A stretch of DNA of 24,874 bases. Source: Bacillota bacterium (lineage in GTDB: Bacteria; Bacillota; Desulfitobacteriia; Desulfitobacteriales; Desulfitobacteriaceae). The position numbers were made by a program, and so were the translations under genes. Of the stretch, positions 16,501 through 23,176 are shown piece after piece. Below the pieces are notes generated by a model. It was given only the letters and a program-made list of their open reading frames with translations. It ran no database searches and was not told the origin of the DNA. Where the stretch lies: contig JAEWCM010000209.1 in the NCBI GenBank assembly GCA_023390635.1, positions 1-24,874 of the forward strand. The letters run 5' to 3'. Within the stretch, counting starts at the first letter, position 1, and every line of letters begins with the position of its first letter.

Positions 16501-18107
16501 TCCCCATCAGTTACGATCTCCTCCCGAATGGCATCAATCGGAGGATTGGTAACCTGGGCAAACATCTGCTTAAAATAGTTGTAAAGAAGTTGCGGCTGCT
16601 CTGAAAGTACCGCCAACGGTATATCATTGCCCATCGCTCCGGTGGCATCAGCTGCCGTCTTTGCCATAGGCTCCATCATCTTTTTCAATTCCTCATCGGT
16701 GAAACCGAAAATCTTCTGCATGAGCAGAACTTCCCGGTGTTGGTGCTGCTCTGCCGCAGGGGCAGCCGGCAATTCAGCCAAATTAACCAAGTACTGATCC
16801 AGCCATTGCTGGTAAGGATGCTCAGTTGCGATCTGCTTTTTCAGTTCTTCATCAGAGACAATCCGTCCCTGCTCCATGTCGACCAGCAGCATCCGTCCCG
16901 GCCTGAGCCTTTCTTTCACAATGACATCCTTGGGCGGAATATCCAGCACACCGGCTTCCGAAGCCAGCACGATCATATCGTCTTTGGTTACATAGTAACG
17001 GGCCGGCCGAAGACCGTTCCGATCCAGCACCGCACCGATAATCTTGCCGTCGGTAAAAGAAATAGCCGCCGGACCGTCCCAAGGCTCCATCAGACAACTG
17101 TGGTATTGATAAAAAGCCTTCAGATCCCTGTCCATATTCTCATGCTTCAGCCATGGCTCAGGAACCATCATCATGACGGCATGAGGCAGGGAGCGTCCTG
17201 CCAGAGTCAAAAACTCCAGACAGTTATCCATCATTCCAGAATCACTGCCTTCACCATCCACGATAGGCATTATCTTTTTGATGTCCGGACCGAACAAATC
17301 AGACTGGCACATTGCCTGCCTGGCATACATCCAGTTAACATTGCCTCTGATGGTATTGATCTCTCCATTATGGGCGATATAGCGATAAGGATGAGCCCTC
17401 TCCCAGCTTGGGAAAGTGTTGGTGCTGAAGCGGGAATGCACTAGTACCATCGCCGAATCAACATCAGGGTCCTGCAAATCCAGATAGAAATCTCCCAGTT
17501 GTTGAGGAGTGAGCATTCCTTTATATACAATCGTACGGGAAGAAAGGCTGGAAAAATACACTTCCTTGCCATGGTGCTGCTCTTTTAATTCATTATAAAT
17601 ACGTTTGCGGATGACATAAAGCTTACGTTCAAAATCCAGATAGCTCGTATCTGCCGGAACAGCTCCCACAAACAACTGCCGGATGACAGGCTGGGCAGCC
17701 TTAGCCGTTTCCCCCAGAGAGGAATTGTCCGTAGGCACAGTCCTCCACCCCAGACAGACCTGTTTTTCTTCCGCGATAATTCCTTCAATAAATTTTTCGC
17801 ATACTTGCCGCTTTTCTTCCTCTGCAGGTAAAAATAACATACCTACCGCATACTGTCCTTCCGGCGGCAACTGTATTGCTTGTTTTGCACATTCTTTACG
17901 AAAAAAAGCATGAGGAATTTGAATGGTCAGGCCTGCCCCGTCACCGGTATTTTCCTCAGATCCTCTGGCCCCCCGATGGTCAAGGTTAACCAATACCTCC
18001 AATCCCTGACGCACAATTTTATTCGACCTTTTTCCTTTAATATGGGCCACAAAACCTATTCCGCATGCATCATGCTCATAACGGGAATCATAAAGGCCTT
18101 TTCTCAT
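13557..18107 (-). CDS. gltB: Glutamate synthase large (alpha) subunit
   Basis: About 1,516 residues, the usual size of bacterial GltB. It hydrolyses glutamine and transfers the ammonia to 2-oxoglutarate to give glutamate. The class II amidotransferase nucleophile is Cys15 after a short propeptide (MRKGLYDSRYEHDACGIGF). A central domain is followed by the FMN-binding synthase domain (for example TGEGGEDPRRFTPEPNGDSK, VKLVSEVGVGTIAAGVAKG and ILISGYDGGTGAAPRTSI). The 3Fe-4S cysteines lie in CVMMRVCNLDTCPVGVATQ, and the C-terminal GXGXG repeat domain includes GDANDYLGKGLSGGKIVV. The ATG at 18105-18107 was chosen because AGGAGG lies 7 nt upstream and the Cys is then near the N-terminus. The frame stays open another 46 codons to 18245 without support. 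Its leader is unusual (see the upstream ORF). Confidence 0.97.
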   Translation of the reverse strand: MRKGLYDSRYEHDACGIGFVAHIKGKRSNKIVRQGLEVLVNLDHRGARGSEENTGDGAGLTIQIPHAFFRKECAKQAIQLPPEGQYAVGMLFLPAEEEKRQVCEKFIEGIIAEEKQVCLGWRTVPTDNSSLGETAKAAQPVIRQLFVGAVPADTSYLDFERKLYVIRKRIYNELKEQHHGKEVYFSSLSSRTIVYKGMLTPQQLGDFYLDLQDPDVDSAMVLVHSRFSTNTFPSWERAHPYRYIAHNGEINTIRGNVNWMYARQAMCQSDLFGPDIKKIMPIVDGEGSDSGMMDNCLEFLTLAGRSLPHAVMMMVPEPWLKHENMDRDLKAFYQYHSCLMEPWDGPAAISFTDGKIIGAVLDRNGLRPARYYVTKDDMIVLASEAGVLDIPPKDVIVKERLRPGRMLLVDMEQGRIVSDEELKKQIATEHPYQQWLDQYLVNLAELPAAPAAEQHQHREVLLMQKIFGFTDEELKKMMEPMAKTAADATGAMGNDIPLAVLSEQPQLLYNYFKQMFAQVTNPPIDAIREEIVTDGEMAIGTEKNLIEPQPDSCRQLQIQSPILMNEELAKIKYHQMDGLRSITLPILFPAESGGAGLEKAMSQLAEQADQAIASGINLLILSDREVDREHAAIPALLAVAGLHHHLIRQGTRTKVSLLLESAEPREVHHFSVLIGYGASAINPYLAFDTLEDMVDQGMLGDLTKEKAKYNYRKGSHKGVIKVMSKIGISAIQSYHGAQIFEALGINSDVIDKYFTWTSSRISGIGLEEIACETLKRHKDAFSARNDAEMMLESGSIYQWRYDGEEHLFDPQAITALQNACRTGDYDLYKNYSQAINKTQQKTTLRGQLRFKSGRSSVPLEEVESVDSICRRFKTGAMSYGSISQEAHEALAVAMNRVGGKSNTGEGGEDPRRFTPEPNGDSKRSAIKQVASGRFGVSSHYLVNADEIQIKMAQGAKPGEGGQLPGRKVYPWVAKARGTTAGVGLISPPPHHDIYSIEDLAELIHDLKNANSRARINVKLVSEVGVGTIAAGVAKGKADVILISGYDGGTGAAPRTSIRHTGLPWELGVAEAHQTLVLNNLRDRVKLETDGKLMTGRDVVIAALLGAEEYGFASAPLVVLGCVMMRVCNLDTCPVGVATQNPELRKCFKGDPAHVVNLMHFIAKEMREIMAELGFRTIDEMIGRTDALETNREAANWKSKNLDLSDLLYRPDVSEEIGRYGKVAQDHGIAKSLDAQQLLSICKTALEEGGAVQAELPIRNVNRVVGTLLGSEITRRYGAEGLPEDTISLSFHGSAGQSFGAFVPRGVTLRLEGDANDYLGKGLSGGKIVVCPPAEAAFVPEENIIIGNVALYGATGGEAYIRGIGGERFCVRNSGVKAVIEGVGDHGCEYMTGGRAVILGATGRNFAAGMSGGVAYVLDEAGSFADRCNQEMVNLTSLEDGIEVDEVKDLIEKHVKYTGSTKGQWVLDNWSGLQAKFVRVIPKDYQRMLEEIELARKTGLSEEEAVMAAFTKNSQAS

Positions 18108-18229
18108 TTGCCATCCTCCTGTCCTATTCCAGTCCCAAAAGTCATCAATGAAAATGCCTTCTGGAGCATCGTGTAAATTTTTCTCTTTATGATCAAAGCC
18201 CTTCCACAAGCACATAAATGAAAATGCAT
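18104..18229 (-). CDS. Possible 41-codon upstream ORF overlapping the gltB start
   Basis: An ATG at 18227-18229, with GAGG 10 nt upstream, opens a frame for 41 residues (MHFHLCACGRALIIKRKIYT, continuing to GTGIGQEDGK). Its TGA overlaps the gltB ATG in the order ATGA. Such an overlap permits coupled translation and could be a leader peptide, but the peptide matches nothing I know and the frame could be open by chance. Confidence 0.22.
   Translation of the reverse strand: MHFHLCACGRALIIKRKIYTMLQKAFSLMTFGTGIGQEDGK
18143..18227 (-). repeat. Direct repeat in the gltB leader
   Basis: The 15-mer CATAAATGAAAATGC (18213-18227) recurs as CATCAATGAAAATGC (18143-18157), with 14 of 15 bases identical and 70 bp between starts. 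Both lie in the transcribed leader between the gltB promoter and start codon. Confidence 0.5.
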
Positions 18230-18325
18230 TGCAGAAAGGCCTCATCGCCTGATTATAGAATGTTAGAACCCAATTTGGCTCAATTCGGCTAGTTTTCGGC
18301 TTGTTTTTATTCTGATGTAAAGTTG

Positions 18326-18390
18326 ATTATACTACATAAACAGGAAAATATAAATTTGATTTTGGAGATAACATTGTATACATACAATGT
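18326..18390 (-). promoter_or_regulatory. gltB promoter region with 20-bp upstream palindrome
   Basis: A TATAAT (18326-18331) on the minus strand gives a leader of about 210 nt before gltB; the -35 at 17 bp is poor. About 40 bp upstream of the -10 lies a perfect inverted repeat with 9-bp arms and a 2-bp centre (ACATTGTAT at 18371-18379, ATACAATGT at 18382-18390). A weak -35 plus an upstream dyad is the usual layout for activator control. The regulator is not identified. Confidence 0.5.
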
Positions 18391-18439
18391 TTTTCTGTAA
18401 ATCCGACTAAATATTTCCTTTTTAATCAATAACGTCTAA

Positions 18440-18493
18440 GAAAGGGCAGCCTTCTTCGTCTGATCGAATCGACCATTCCAGAAAGTTGCCCCT
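18440..18493 (-). terminator. Probable terminator of the ANTAR-glnA operon
   Basis: A long stem of about 13 bp (18480-18493 with 18442-18455, including GGGCA/TGCCC and one A-C mismatch) closes a 24-nt loop. On the minus strand TTTCTTAG follows, a weak T tract. It lies 52 bp past the glnA stop and before the gltB promoter. Confidence 0.5.
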
Positions 18494-18544
18494 ACTCAAT
18501 GTTTTTACTGTAAAGATCCTTATGCTGTAGGATATTAAATTTTA

Positions 18545-19876
18545 TCAATACTTGGTCAGATATTGATCAACTTCCCAATCATGCACTTGAGCTCGATAGC
18601 TCTCCCATTCCTGAGTTTTCGCTTCGACAAATTTTTCAAAAATGTGCGGCTCCAGGACGCTTCGGATCACACTATCGCTTTTCAAATCATTAATTGCTTC
18701 TTCCAAACTGCCAGGAAGGCTGTCAATGCTCTGCTCCTGACGTTCTCCTTCTGACATGTGATAGATATTCTGATCGGTAGCCTCCGGCGGAAGAATCTTA
18801 TTCTTAATTCCGTCCAGTCCTGCCTTAAGTGCCACTGCAATCGCCAGATATGGATTGCAGGCCGGATCAGGATTTCTCAGTTCCACCCGAGTCGAGTTAC
18901 CCCGCTTGGCTGGAATCCGGATCAGCGGACTGCGATTGCATCCGGACCAGGCAATATAAACAGGAGCTTCATAGCCTGGAACCAATCGTTTATAGGAATT
19001 TACGGTAGGATTGGTAATGGCGGCAATAGCACGGGCGTGCTTGATCAGACCACCGATATAATATTTAGCAATTTCACTTAACTGATCAGGAGTGTTTGGA
19101 TCATAGAAAGCATTTTTTCCGTCTTTAAACAGAGACTGGTTCATATGCATTCCTGAGCCGTTAATGCCAAAAATCGGTTTAGGCATAAAAGTAGCATGTA
19201 ATCCATGACGTTGCGCTGTATTCTTAACAACCATCTTAAAGGTTAAAATCTTATCGGAAACATCCAAGGCGTCTGAATATTTGAAATCAATCTCATGTTG
19301 GCCGGGAGCCACTTCATGATGTGATGCCTCAATCTCAAAACCCATATCTTCCAACGTCAGCACCATATCGCGGCGGGCATCCTCTCCCAAGTCTATGGGG
19401 GCCAGATCAAAATATCCGGCATCATCATGGGTCTCTATTGTAGGTCTTCCGTCTTTATCCAGATGGAAAAGGAAGAATTCCAATTCGGGACCGACCTGCA
19501 TAGTAAAGCCCATTTCCTCTGCTTCAGCCAATACCTTCTTCAAAGTATAACGAGGATCTCCCTCAAATGGGGTTCCATCCGGATTATACACATCACAAAT
19601 CAGACGGGCCACGCCCCCGTCCCGGGGACGCCAGGGAAATACGACAAAGCTGTTGGGATCGGGACGCAGATACATATCCGATTCTTCAATTCTGGTAAAG
19701 CCATGAATTGATGAGCCATCAAACATCATTTCCCCATCTAATGCTTTTTCCAATTGTTCAACCGTGATTGCTACATTTTTAAGTACACCAAAAATATCGG
19801 TAAATTGAAGGCGGATAAATTTTACCCCTTCAAGCTTAGCTTGTTCGATCAATTGATTTCTTACTTCAATATCCAT
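18545..19876 (-). CDS. glnA: Glutamine synthetase type I (GSI-alpha)
   Basis: A 443-residue enzyme that makes glutamine from glutamate, ammonia and ATP as a cytoplasmic dodecamer. Landmarks are MFDGSSIHGF (51-60), VGPELEFFLF (128-137), ASHHEVAPGQHEIDF (184-198), NPTVNSYKRLVPGYEAPVY (289-307) and RVELRNPDPACNPYLA (330-345). Length and sequence match the Bacillus/clostridial alpha type; the adenylylation loop of the beta type is absent, so control is by feedback. R62 and the Glu in PGYEAP (303) occupy the positions that govern glutamine feedback in Bacillus GlnA. The ATG at 19874-19876 has GTGGAG 6 nt upstream. An open frame to 19912 would overlap the ANTAR gene. It starts 28 bp after the ANTAR stop, so the pair is one operon. 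Confidence 0.97.
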   Translation of the reverse strand: MDIEVRNQLIEQAKLEGVKFIRLQFTDIFGVLKNVAITVEQLEKALDGEMMFDGSSIHGFTRIEESDMYLRPDPNSFVVFPWRPRDGGVARLICDVYNPDGTPFEGDPRYTLKKVLAEAEEMGFTMQVGPELEFFLFHLDKDGRPTIETHDDAGYFDLAPIDLGEDARRDMVLTLEDMGFEIEASHHEVAPGQHEIDFKYSDALDVSDKILTFKMVVKNTAQRHGLHATFMPKPIFGINGSGMHMNQSLFKDGKNAFYDPNTPDQLSEIAKYYIGGLIKHARAIAAITNPTVNSYKRLVPGYEAPVYIAWSGCNRSPLIRIPAKRGNSTRVELRNPDPACNPYLAIAVALKAGLDGIKNKILPPEATDQNIYHMSEGERQEQSIDSLPGSLEEAINDLKSDSVIRSVLEPHIFEKFVEAKTQEWESYRAQVHDWEVDQYLTKY

Positions 19877-19904
19877 GTTAAGCTCCACCCTTTCCAACAA
19901 TTGG

Positions 19905-20480
19905 TTAAACACTATGTGCCATAATCAATGCTTCGGCTACAGCCCGCATTGAAACCCTCTTGTTCATGCTTTGCCGCTGAATACGTTTAAAGGCTTCTCC
20001 TTCTGAAATTCCCAGGTTTTCCATCAAAATACCCTTGGCTTTTTCCAGCGTCTTTCGGGTTTCCAAAGTATCCTGCAAATCTTTTACCTGTTTTTCCAGC
20101 CTGATCATTTCCTGAAAATTCGCCAATGCCAGTTCGGAAGCTGAAATAAGATTGAACTCCAGATCCGATTTAAGCAACAGGGCAAAGGCCCGGGCCGCTT
20201 TGGCTCTGTCCATCAGATTCTGCTGAGTGGGCGACGCTAAAAGGATCACCGGAGCAAGCTTATCCTCATGAATAATCCGAGCAACCTCATAACCGTTCAT
20301 TCCAGGCAGAATAGCATCCATGACAACCAAATCAGGCTGCCTTGATCTAACCAGCTTCAAAGCGGTTAATCCGTCCTCCGCCTCTCCAATAGCTAAAAAG
20401 CCTACTTTTGTGAGAATAGATTTGACATGCTTCCTCCAGGTGGCATCGCTATCAACGATAATCAATCGTGACTCTCCCAT
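19905..20480 (-). CDS. Response regulator with ANTAR RNA-binding output domain (NitR/NasT-like)
   Basis: A 191-residue protein. Residues 1-115 are a receiver domain with acidic D10 and D12, phospho-acceptor D55 (LVVMDAILPG), S83 in the switch position and K104. A short coiled-coil linker (about 123-143) leads to the ANTAR domain (about 140-190): LEKAKGILMENLGISEGEAF, RIQRQSMNKRVSMRAVAEAL. ANTAR proteins bind paired hairpins in nascent RNA and prevent termination. Its place directly before glnA recalls clostridial NitR, encoded in a glnA/glutamate synthase cluster and implicated in nitrogen control. No sensor kinase gene is in the window. The ATG follows GGAGG by 7 nt. Its own leader contains a terminator that overlaps a second hairpin, so it may control its own operon. 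Confidence 0.93.
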   Translation of the reverse strand: MGESRLIIVDSDATWRKHVKSILTKVGFLAIGEAEDGLTALKLVRSRQPDLVVMDAILPGMNGYEVARIIHEDKLAPVILLASPTQQNLMDRAKAARAFALLLKSDLEFNLISASELALANFQEMIRLEKQVKDLQDTLETRKTLEKAKGILMENLGISEGEAFKRIQRQSMNKRVSMRAVAEALIMAHSV

Positions 20481-20494
20481 TGATCAGCCTCCTG

Positions 20495-20571
20495 AAAATA
20501 AAAATTACAAAACACCCTCCTACAGGTTAATCCCTGTTGAGGGTGTACTTGTCGTATCCTTCAAGTACACC
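20495..20571 (-). promoter_or_regulatory. Candidate conditional terminator (attenuator) in the ANTAR-glnA leader
   Basis: In transcript order, a hairpin with a perfect 10-bp stem (GGTGTACTTG/CAAGTACACC, 20562-20571 with 20542-20551) is followed by a terminator. The terminator's ACACCCTC (20539-20546) pairs with GAGGGTGT (20512-20519), with an inner ACAGG/CCTGT stem and then a T-rich tail (20495-20511). Five bases (20542-20546) belong to both stems, so the two cannot form together. It lies between promoter and start codon. An ANTAR protein is the obvious candidate to decide between the folds, although neither loop has the standard A1/G4 hexaloop. Confidence 0.65.
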
Positions 20572-20588
20572 ATTGTACCTTTTACATC

Positions 20589-20645
20589 TTGTATACAAAC
20601 ATATACATACATTTTAATTATATTCGCCTTCCTTGTAAAAGGCAA
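20589..20645 (-). promoter_or_regulatory. Promoter of the ANTAR-glnA operon with adjacent TTGTATACAA palindrome
   Basis: On the minus strand TTGCCT (20640-20645), 17 bp and TATAAT (20617-20622) form a good sigma-A promoter. Just downstream lie TGTATGTATA (20602-20611) and the palindrome TTGTATACAA (20589-20598). The first 10-mer also occurs within the dyad upstream of gltB. The rest of the 312-bp gap to asnB shows no gene, and I found no convincing asnB promoter in it. Confidence 0.6.
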
Positions 20646-20792
20646 ACAATTAAAAACGAACTTTGTCAATTTATAGCCCGTCACCGTCGACAGCATCATA
20701 AAATCTAATGGCCATAAGGTCCAAGATAAGCCCTGATGCATATAGTATAGCATGGTTAGACCCAAAGACAATTAAAAGGGGGTAATTTTTTT

Positions 20793-22640
20793 ATGTGCGG
20801 TATCACCGGCTGGATTGATTTAGATGCAGACCTGTCTAATCAAAGCCATATCCTTGAAAATATGGTATCGACTCTTTCTAAACGGGGACCTGACGCTTCC
20901 GGAATTTACTTATCAGCTCAAGCAGCCTTGGGGCACCGGCGCCTGATCGTCGTCGACCCTGAGGGGGGAGGTCAGCCGATGACCAGGACTTGGGGAGAAC
21001 ATAAGTATACAATTACTTATAACGGCGAACTATATAACACCCTTGAACTGCGACAGGAGTTGGAGCTGGCCGGTTACAGATTTTTCACCCGCAACTCCGA
21101 TACGGAAGTTATCCTGATGGCTTACATGCACTGGGGACAGGAATGTGTATGCCGTTTTAACGGCATTTTTGCTTTTGCCATTTGGGATGAAGGGAAACGC
21201 ACCCTGTTCATGGCCAGGGACCGTCTGGGCGTAAAACCGCTGTTCTACTACCATAAAGGAAGGACTCTCATTTTCGGTTCAGAACTGAAGGCCCTTCTAG
21301 CCCACCCCGAAGTCCGTCCGGAAGTCGATCAATCAGGACTTACTGATGTATTGGCTTTAGGTCCGTCCCGTACTCCGGGACATGGTATTTATCGTGGTGT
21401 CAACGAAGTGCGTCCGGGCCATTCCCTGCTTTTCAACCACTACGGCATAAAAATACACACCTACTGGGCCTTGAAAAGTACTCCCCACCCCGACGATTTG
21501 GAAACAACTGCTTTGAAAGTTCGTCACCTCCTCATTGATACGGTAGAGAGACAGCTCGTTTCCGATGTACCTGTGTGCACCTTCCTTTCCGGTGGCCTGG
21601 ATTCAAGTGCCATTACGGCGATCGCTTCTCATGCTTTTGCCCGTGACGGACTGTCCCCTCTAAATACCTATTCACTGGACTATAAAGATAATGACATTTA
21701 TTTTAAACCTGATCTTTTCCAGCCTAATTCTGACGCTCCCTACGCCAAAGAAGTTTCTGAGTTTTTGGGAACCAGACATCATGTTATTGAAATTGACATA
21801 CCTGAATTAGCGGAAGCACTTTTCCCCGCCACCATGGCCAGTGATCTGCCGGGAATGGCCGATGTCGATTCTTCGCTTCTCCTTTTTTGTCTGGCGGTAA
21901 AGAAAAGCGCTACCGTAGCCCTTTCCGGCGAATCAGCAGACGAGGTATTCGGCGGATATCCCTGGTTGTATAAACAGGCTGCCCAGGAAGAAAACACCTT
22001 CCCCTGGCTGAGAAAGGCCAAAGAGCGCACCCATTTCTTAAATCCTGATCTGGTTGCTTCTCTACAGCCGGAGAAGTATGCAATCGAAAGATATCACCAA
22101 GCCCTTTCCGAGGTGCCTTACTTAGAAGGAGAAACTCCCCTGCAGCAGCGGATGCGTCAGCTGTTCTATTTGAATATTACCCGCTTTATGCCCACTTTGC
22201 TGGATCGCAAGGACAGAATGAGTATGGGAGTGGGTTTGGAAGTCCGTGTTCCTTTCTGCGATCATCGGCTGGTTGAATATGTATGGAACATACCCTTTGA
22301 AATGAAGTTGACCGGCGACATGCCTAAGGGGATTCTGCGCAAAGCGTTAACAGGCCTCCTACCTGAACATGTTCTGTACCGACCGAAGAGTCCCTTCCCG
22401 AAAACCCACCATCCGGCTTATCTGGCAGCCGTGCAGGAGATGATTCTCAGCGTCCTGGATGATCCAGCTTCTCCTATTCTTCCGTTGATTAACGTCAAGG
22501 AAGTACGGGCTTTTGCCTTGTCCGACGGTTCTGCCTTTGATAAACCTTTTTTTGGGCAGCTCATGCGGGGGCCTCAGTATCTGGCCCACTTAATTCAGAT
22601 GAATACTTGGCTGAAGAATTATCATGTAAGGCTGGTGTAA
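20793..22640 (+). CDS. asnB: Asparagine synthase (glutamine-hydrolysing)
   Basis: A 615-residue enzyme that makes asparagine from aspartate using glutamine nitrogen and ATP. The N-terminal glutaminase domain begins MCGITGWIDL, with Cys2 as nucleophile after Met removal, and continues with KRGPDASG, YNGELYN (76-82) and SDTEVILMAY. The C-terminal synthetase domain has the ATP-pyrophosphatase loop FLSGGLDSSAI (264-274), GESADEVFGGYPWLY, and DRKDRMSMGVGLEVRVPFCDH. Both active sites look intact and the length is usual for the AsnB family. The ATG is preceded by AAAGGGGG at about 10 nt. The gene is divergent from the ANTAR-glnA operon, which supplies its substrate glutamine. It is the only plus-strand gene in the nitrogen block. 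No T-box or clear terminator was recognised around it. Confidence 0.95.
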   Translation: MCGITGWIDLDADLSNQSHILENMVSTLSKRGPDASGIYLSAQAALGHRRLIVVDPEGGGQPMTRTWGEHKYTITYNGELYNTLELRQELELAGYRFFTRNSDTEVILMAYMHWGQECVCRFNGIFAFAIWDEGKRTLFMARDRLGVKPLFYYHKGRTLIFGSELKALLAHPEVRPEVDQSGLTDVLALGPSRTPGHGIYRGVNEVRPGHSLLFNHYGIKIHTYWALKSTPHPDDLETTALKVRHLLIDTVERQLVSDVPVCTFLSGGLDSSAITAIASHAFARDGLSPLNTYSLDYKDNDIYFKPDLFQPNSDAPYAKEVSEFLGTRHHVIEIDIPELAEALFPATMASDLPGMADVDSSLLLFCLAVKKSATVALSGESADEVFGGYPWLYKQAAQEENTFPWLRKAKERTHFLNPDLVASLQPEKYAIERYHQALSEVPYLEGETPLQQRMRQLFYLNITRFMPTLLDRKDRMSMGVGLEVRVPFCDHRLVEYVWNIPFEMKLTGDMPKGILRKALTGLLPEHVLYRPKSPFPKTHHPAYLAAVQEMILSVLDDPASPILPLINVKEVRAFALSDGSAFDKPFFGQLMRGPQYLAHLIQMNTWLKNYHVRLV

Positions 22641-22701
22641 TCTTGTGAGCAAGCCAAGCAATGAATGACACAATATAAGAACGTTATATTATGGGGTTGG
22701 T

Positions 22702-22803
22702 CTGAGGGACACAATTCCGCTTTCGGCAGATAGCGCCATCCGTGGCGCTAACAGCCGCGCTTCGCATCCATGCTCCGCTTAACGCTGGAATCGTGCCCCT
22801 CAG
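22702..22803. repeat. GC-rich palindromic intergenic element 1
   Basis: CTGAGGG.CAC.ATTCC (22702-22718) pairs with GGAAT.GTG.CCCTCAG (22787-22803), leaving only two mismatches. Inside, TAGCGCCA (22731-22738) and TGGCGCTA (22743-22750) form a perfect 8-bp hairpin with a 4-base loop. CCGCTT occurs twice inside. It lies in the 536-bp gap between asnB and the lamin-tail gene. A small AATATAA/TTATATT hairpin precedes it. It looks like a REP- or MITE-like repeat family member. It has no T tract and no transposase. Confidence 0.6.
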
Positions 22804-22856
22804 CCCTAATTTGAGGCATCAAAAAATTTGTACAAGAAATTAGAGAACCCTGTATT

Positions 22857-22891
22857 AGCAGAATCTTCGCCATCCCATGGCAGATTCTGCT
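22857..22891. repeat. Strong isolated hairpin between the two palindromic elements
   Basis: AGCAGAATC (22857-22865) pairs with GATTCTGCT (22883-22891), and GCCAT (22869-22873) with ATGGC (22877-22881). There is no T tract on either side, so an ordinary terminator is unlikely. Confidence 0.5.
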
Positions 22892-22951
22892 GTCGCTCCC
22901 TCAATAGACAATCTCTTCTGTCCTGAAAAACTAGCCCAAGAAGACCCGAAA

Positions 22952-23129
22952 GGGAAGCTTTACGCACAAAAGCGCAGGATTTGGCAAAGGAACAGTAAGC
23001 CGAACTCCGCATTCGTGGTACGCGGAGCCAATGGTTCACTTACTGAAAGCAACGGGGTTTTGGCGCAGCACCACGGATGCAAGCGAGACAGCCCCGGCGC
23101 CATCCGGAGCGTTGTGCGTAAAGCTTCCC
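22952..23129. repeat. 178-bp element bounded by perfect 18-bp inverted repeats (element 2)
   Basis: GGGAAGCTTTACGCACAA (22952-22969) is exactly complementary to 23112-23129. Inside are further stems: CAGTAAG/CTTACTG, CTCCGC/GCGGAG and GGCGC/GCGCC. It shares the words CGGATGC and GGCGCCATCCG-like strings with element 1. It contains no credible gene; short open frames here run through the stems in several frames. A MITE-like origin is plausible. No target-site duplication was recognised. Confidence 0.6.
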
Positions 23130-23176
23130 CTGCCCCACCAGTGCACAAAAATCGTATCATAGTACTTACACGCCGC

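Noticed and set aside
16737..17444. 235-codon plus-strand ORF
   Set aside because: It lies wholly inside gltB on the opposite strand, with a His/Arg-rich composition typical of an antisense shadow.
20646..20792. T-box leader upstream of asnB
   Set aside because: No AGGGTGG-type T-box sequence, specifier hairpin or terminator was found.
22676..22692. AATATAA/TTATATT hairpin as the asnB terminator
   Set aside because: The 7-bp stem is all A-T and no T run follows it, so termination is unlikely.
22806..23039. 77-codon minus-strand ORF in the palindromic region
   Set aside because: It runs through the hairpin arms, has no ribosome site and no recognisable domain; open frames occur in several frames of this GC-rich stretch.
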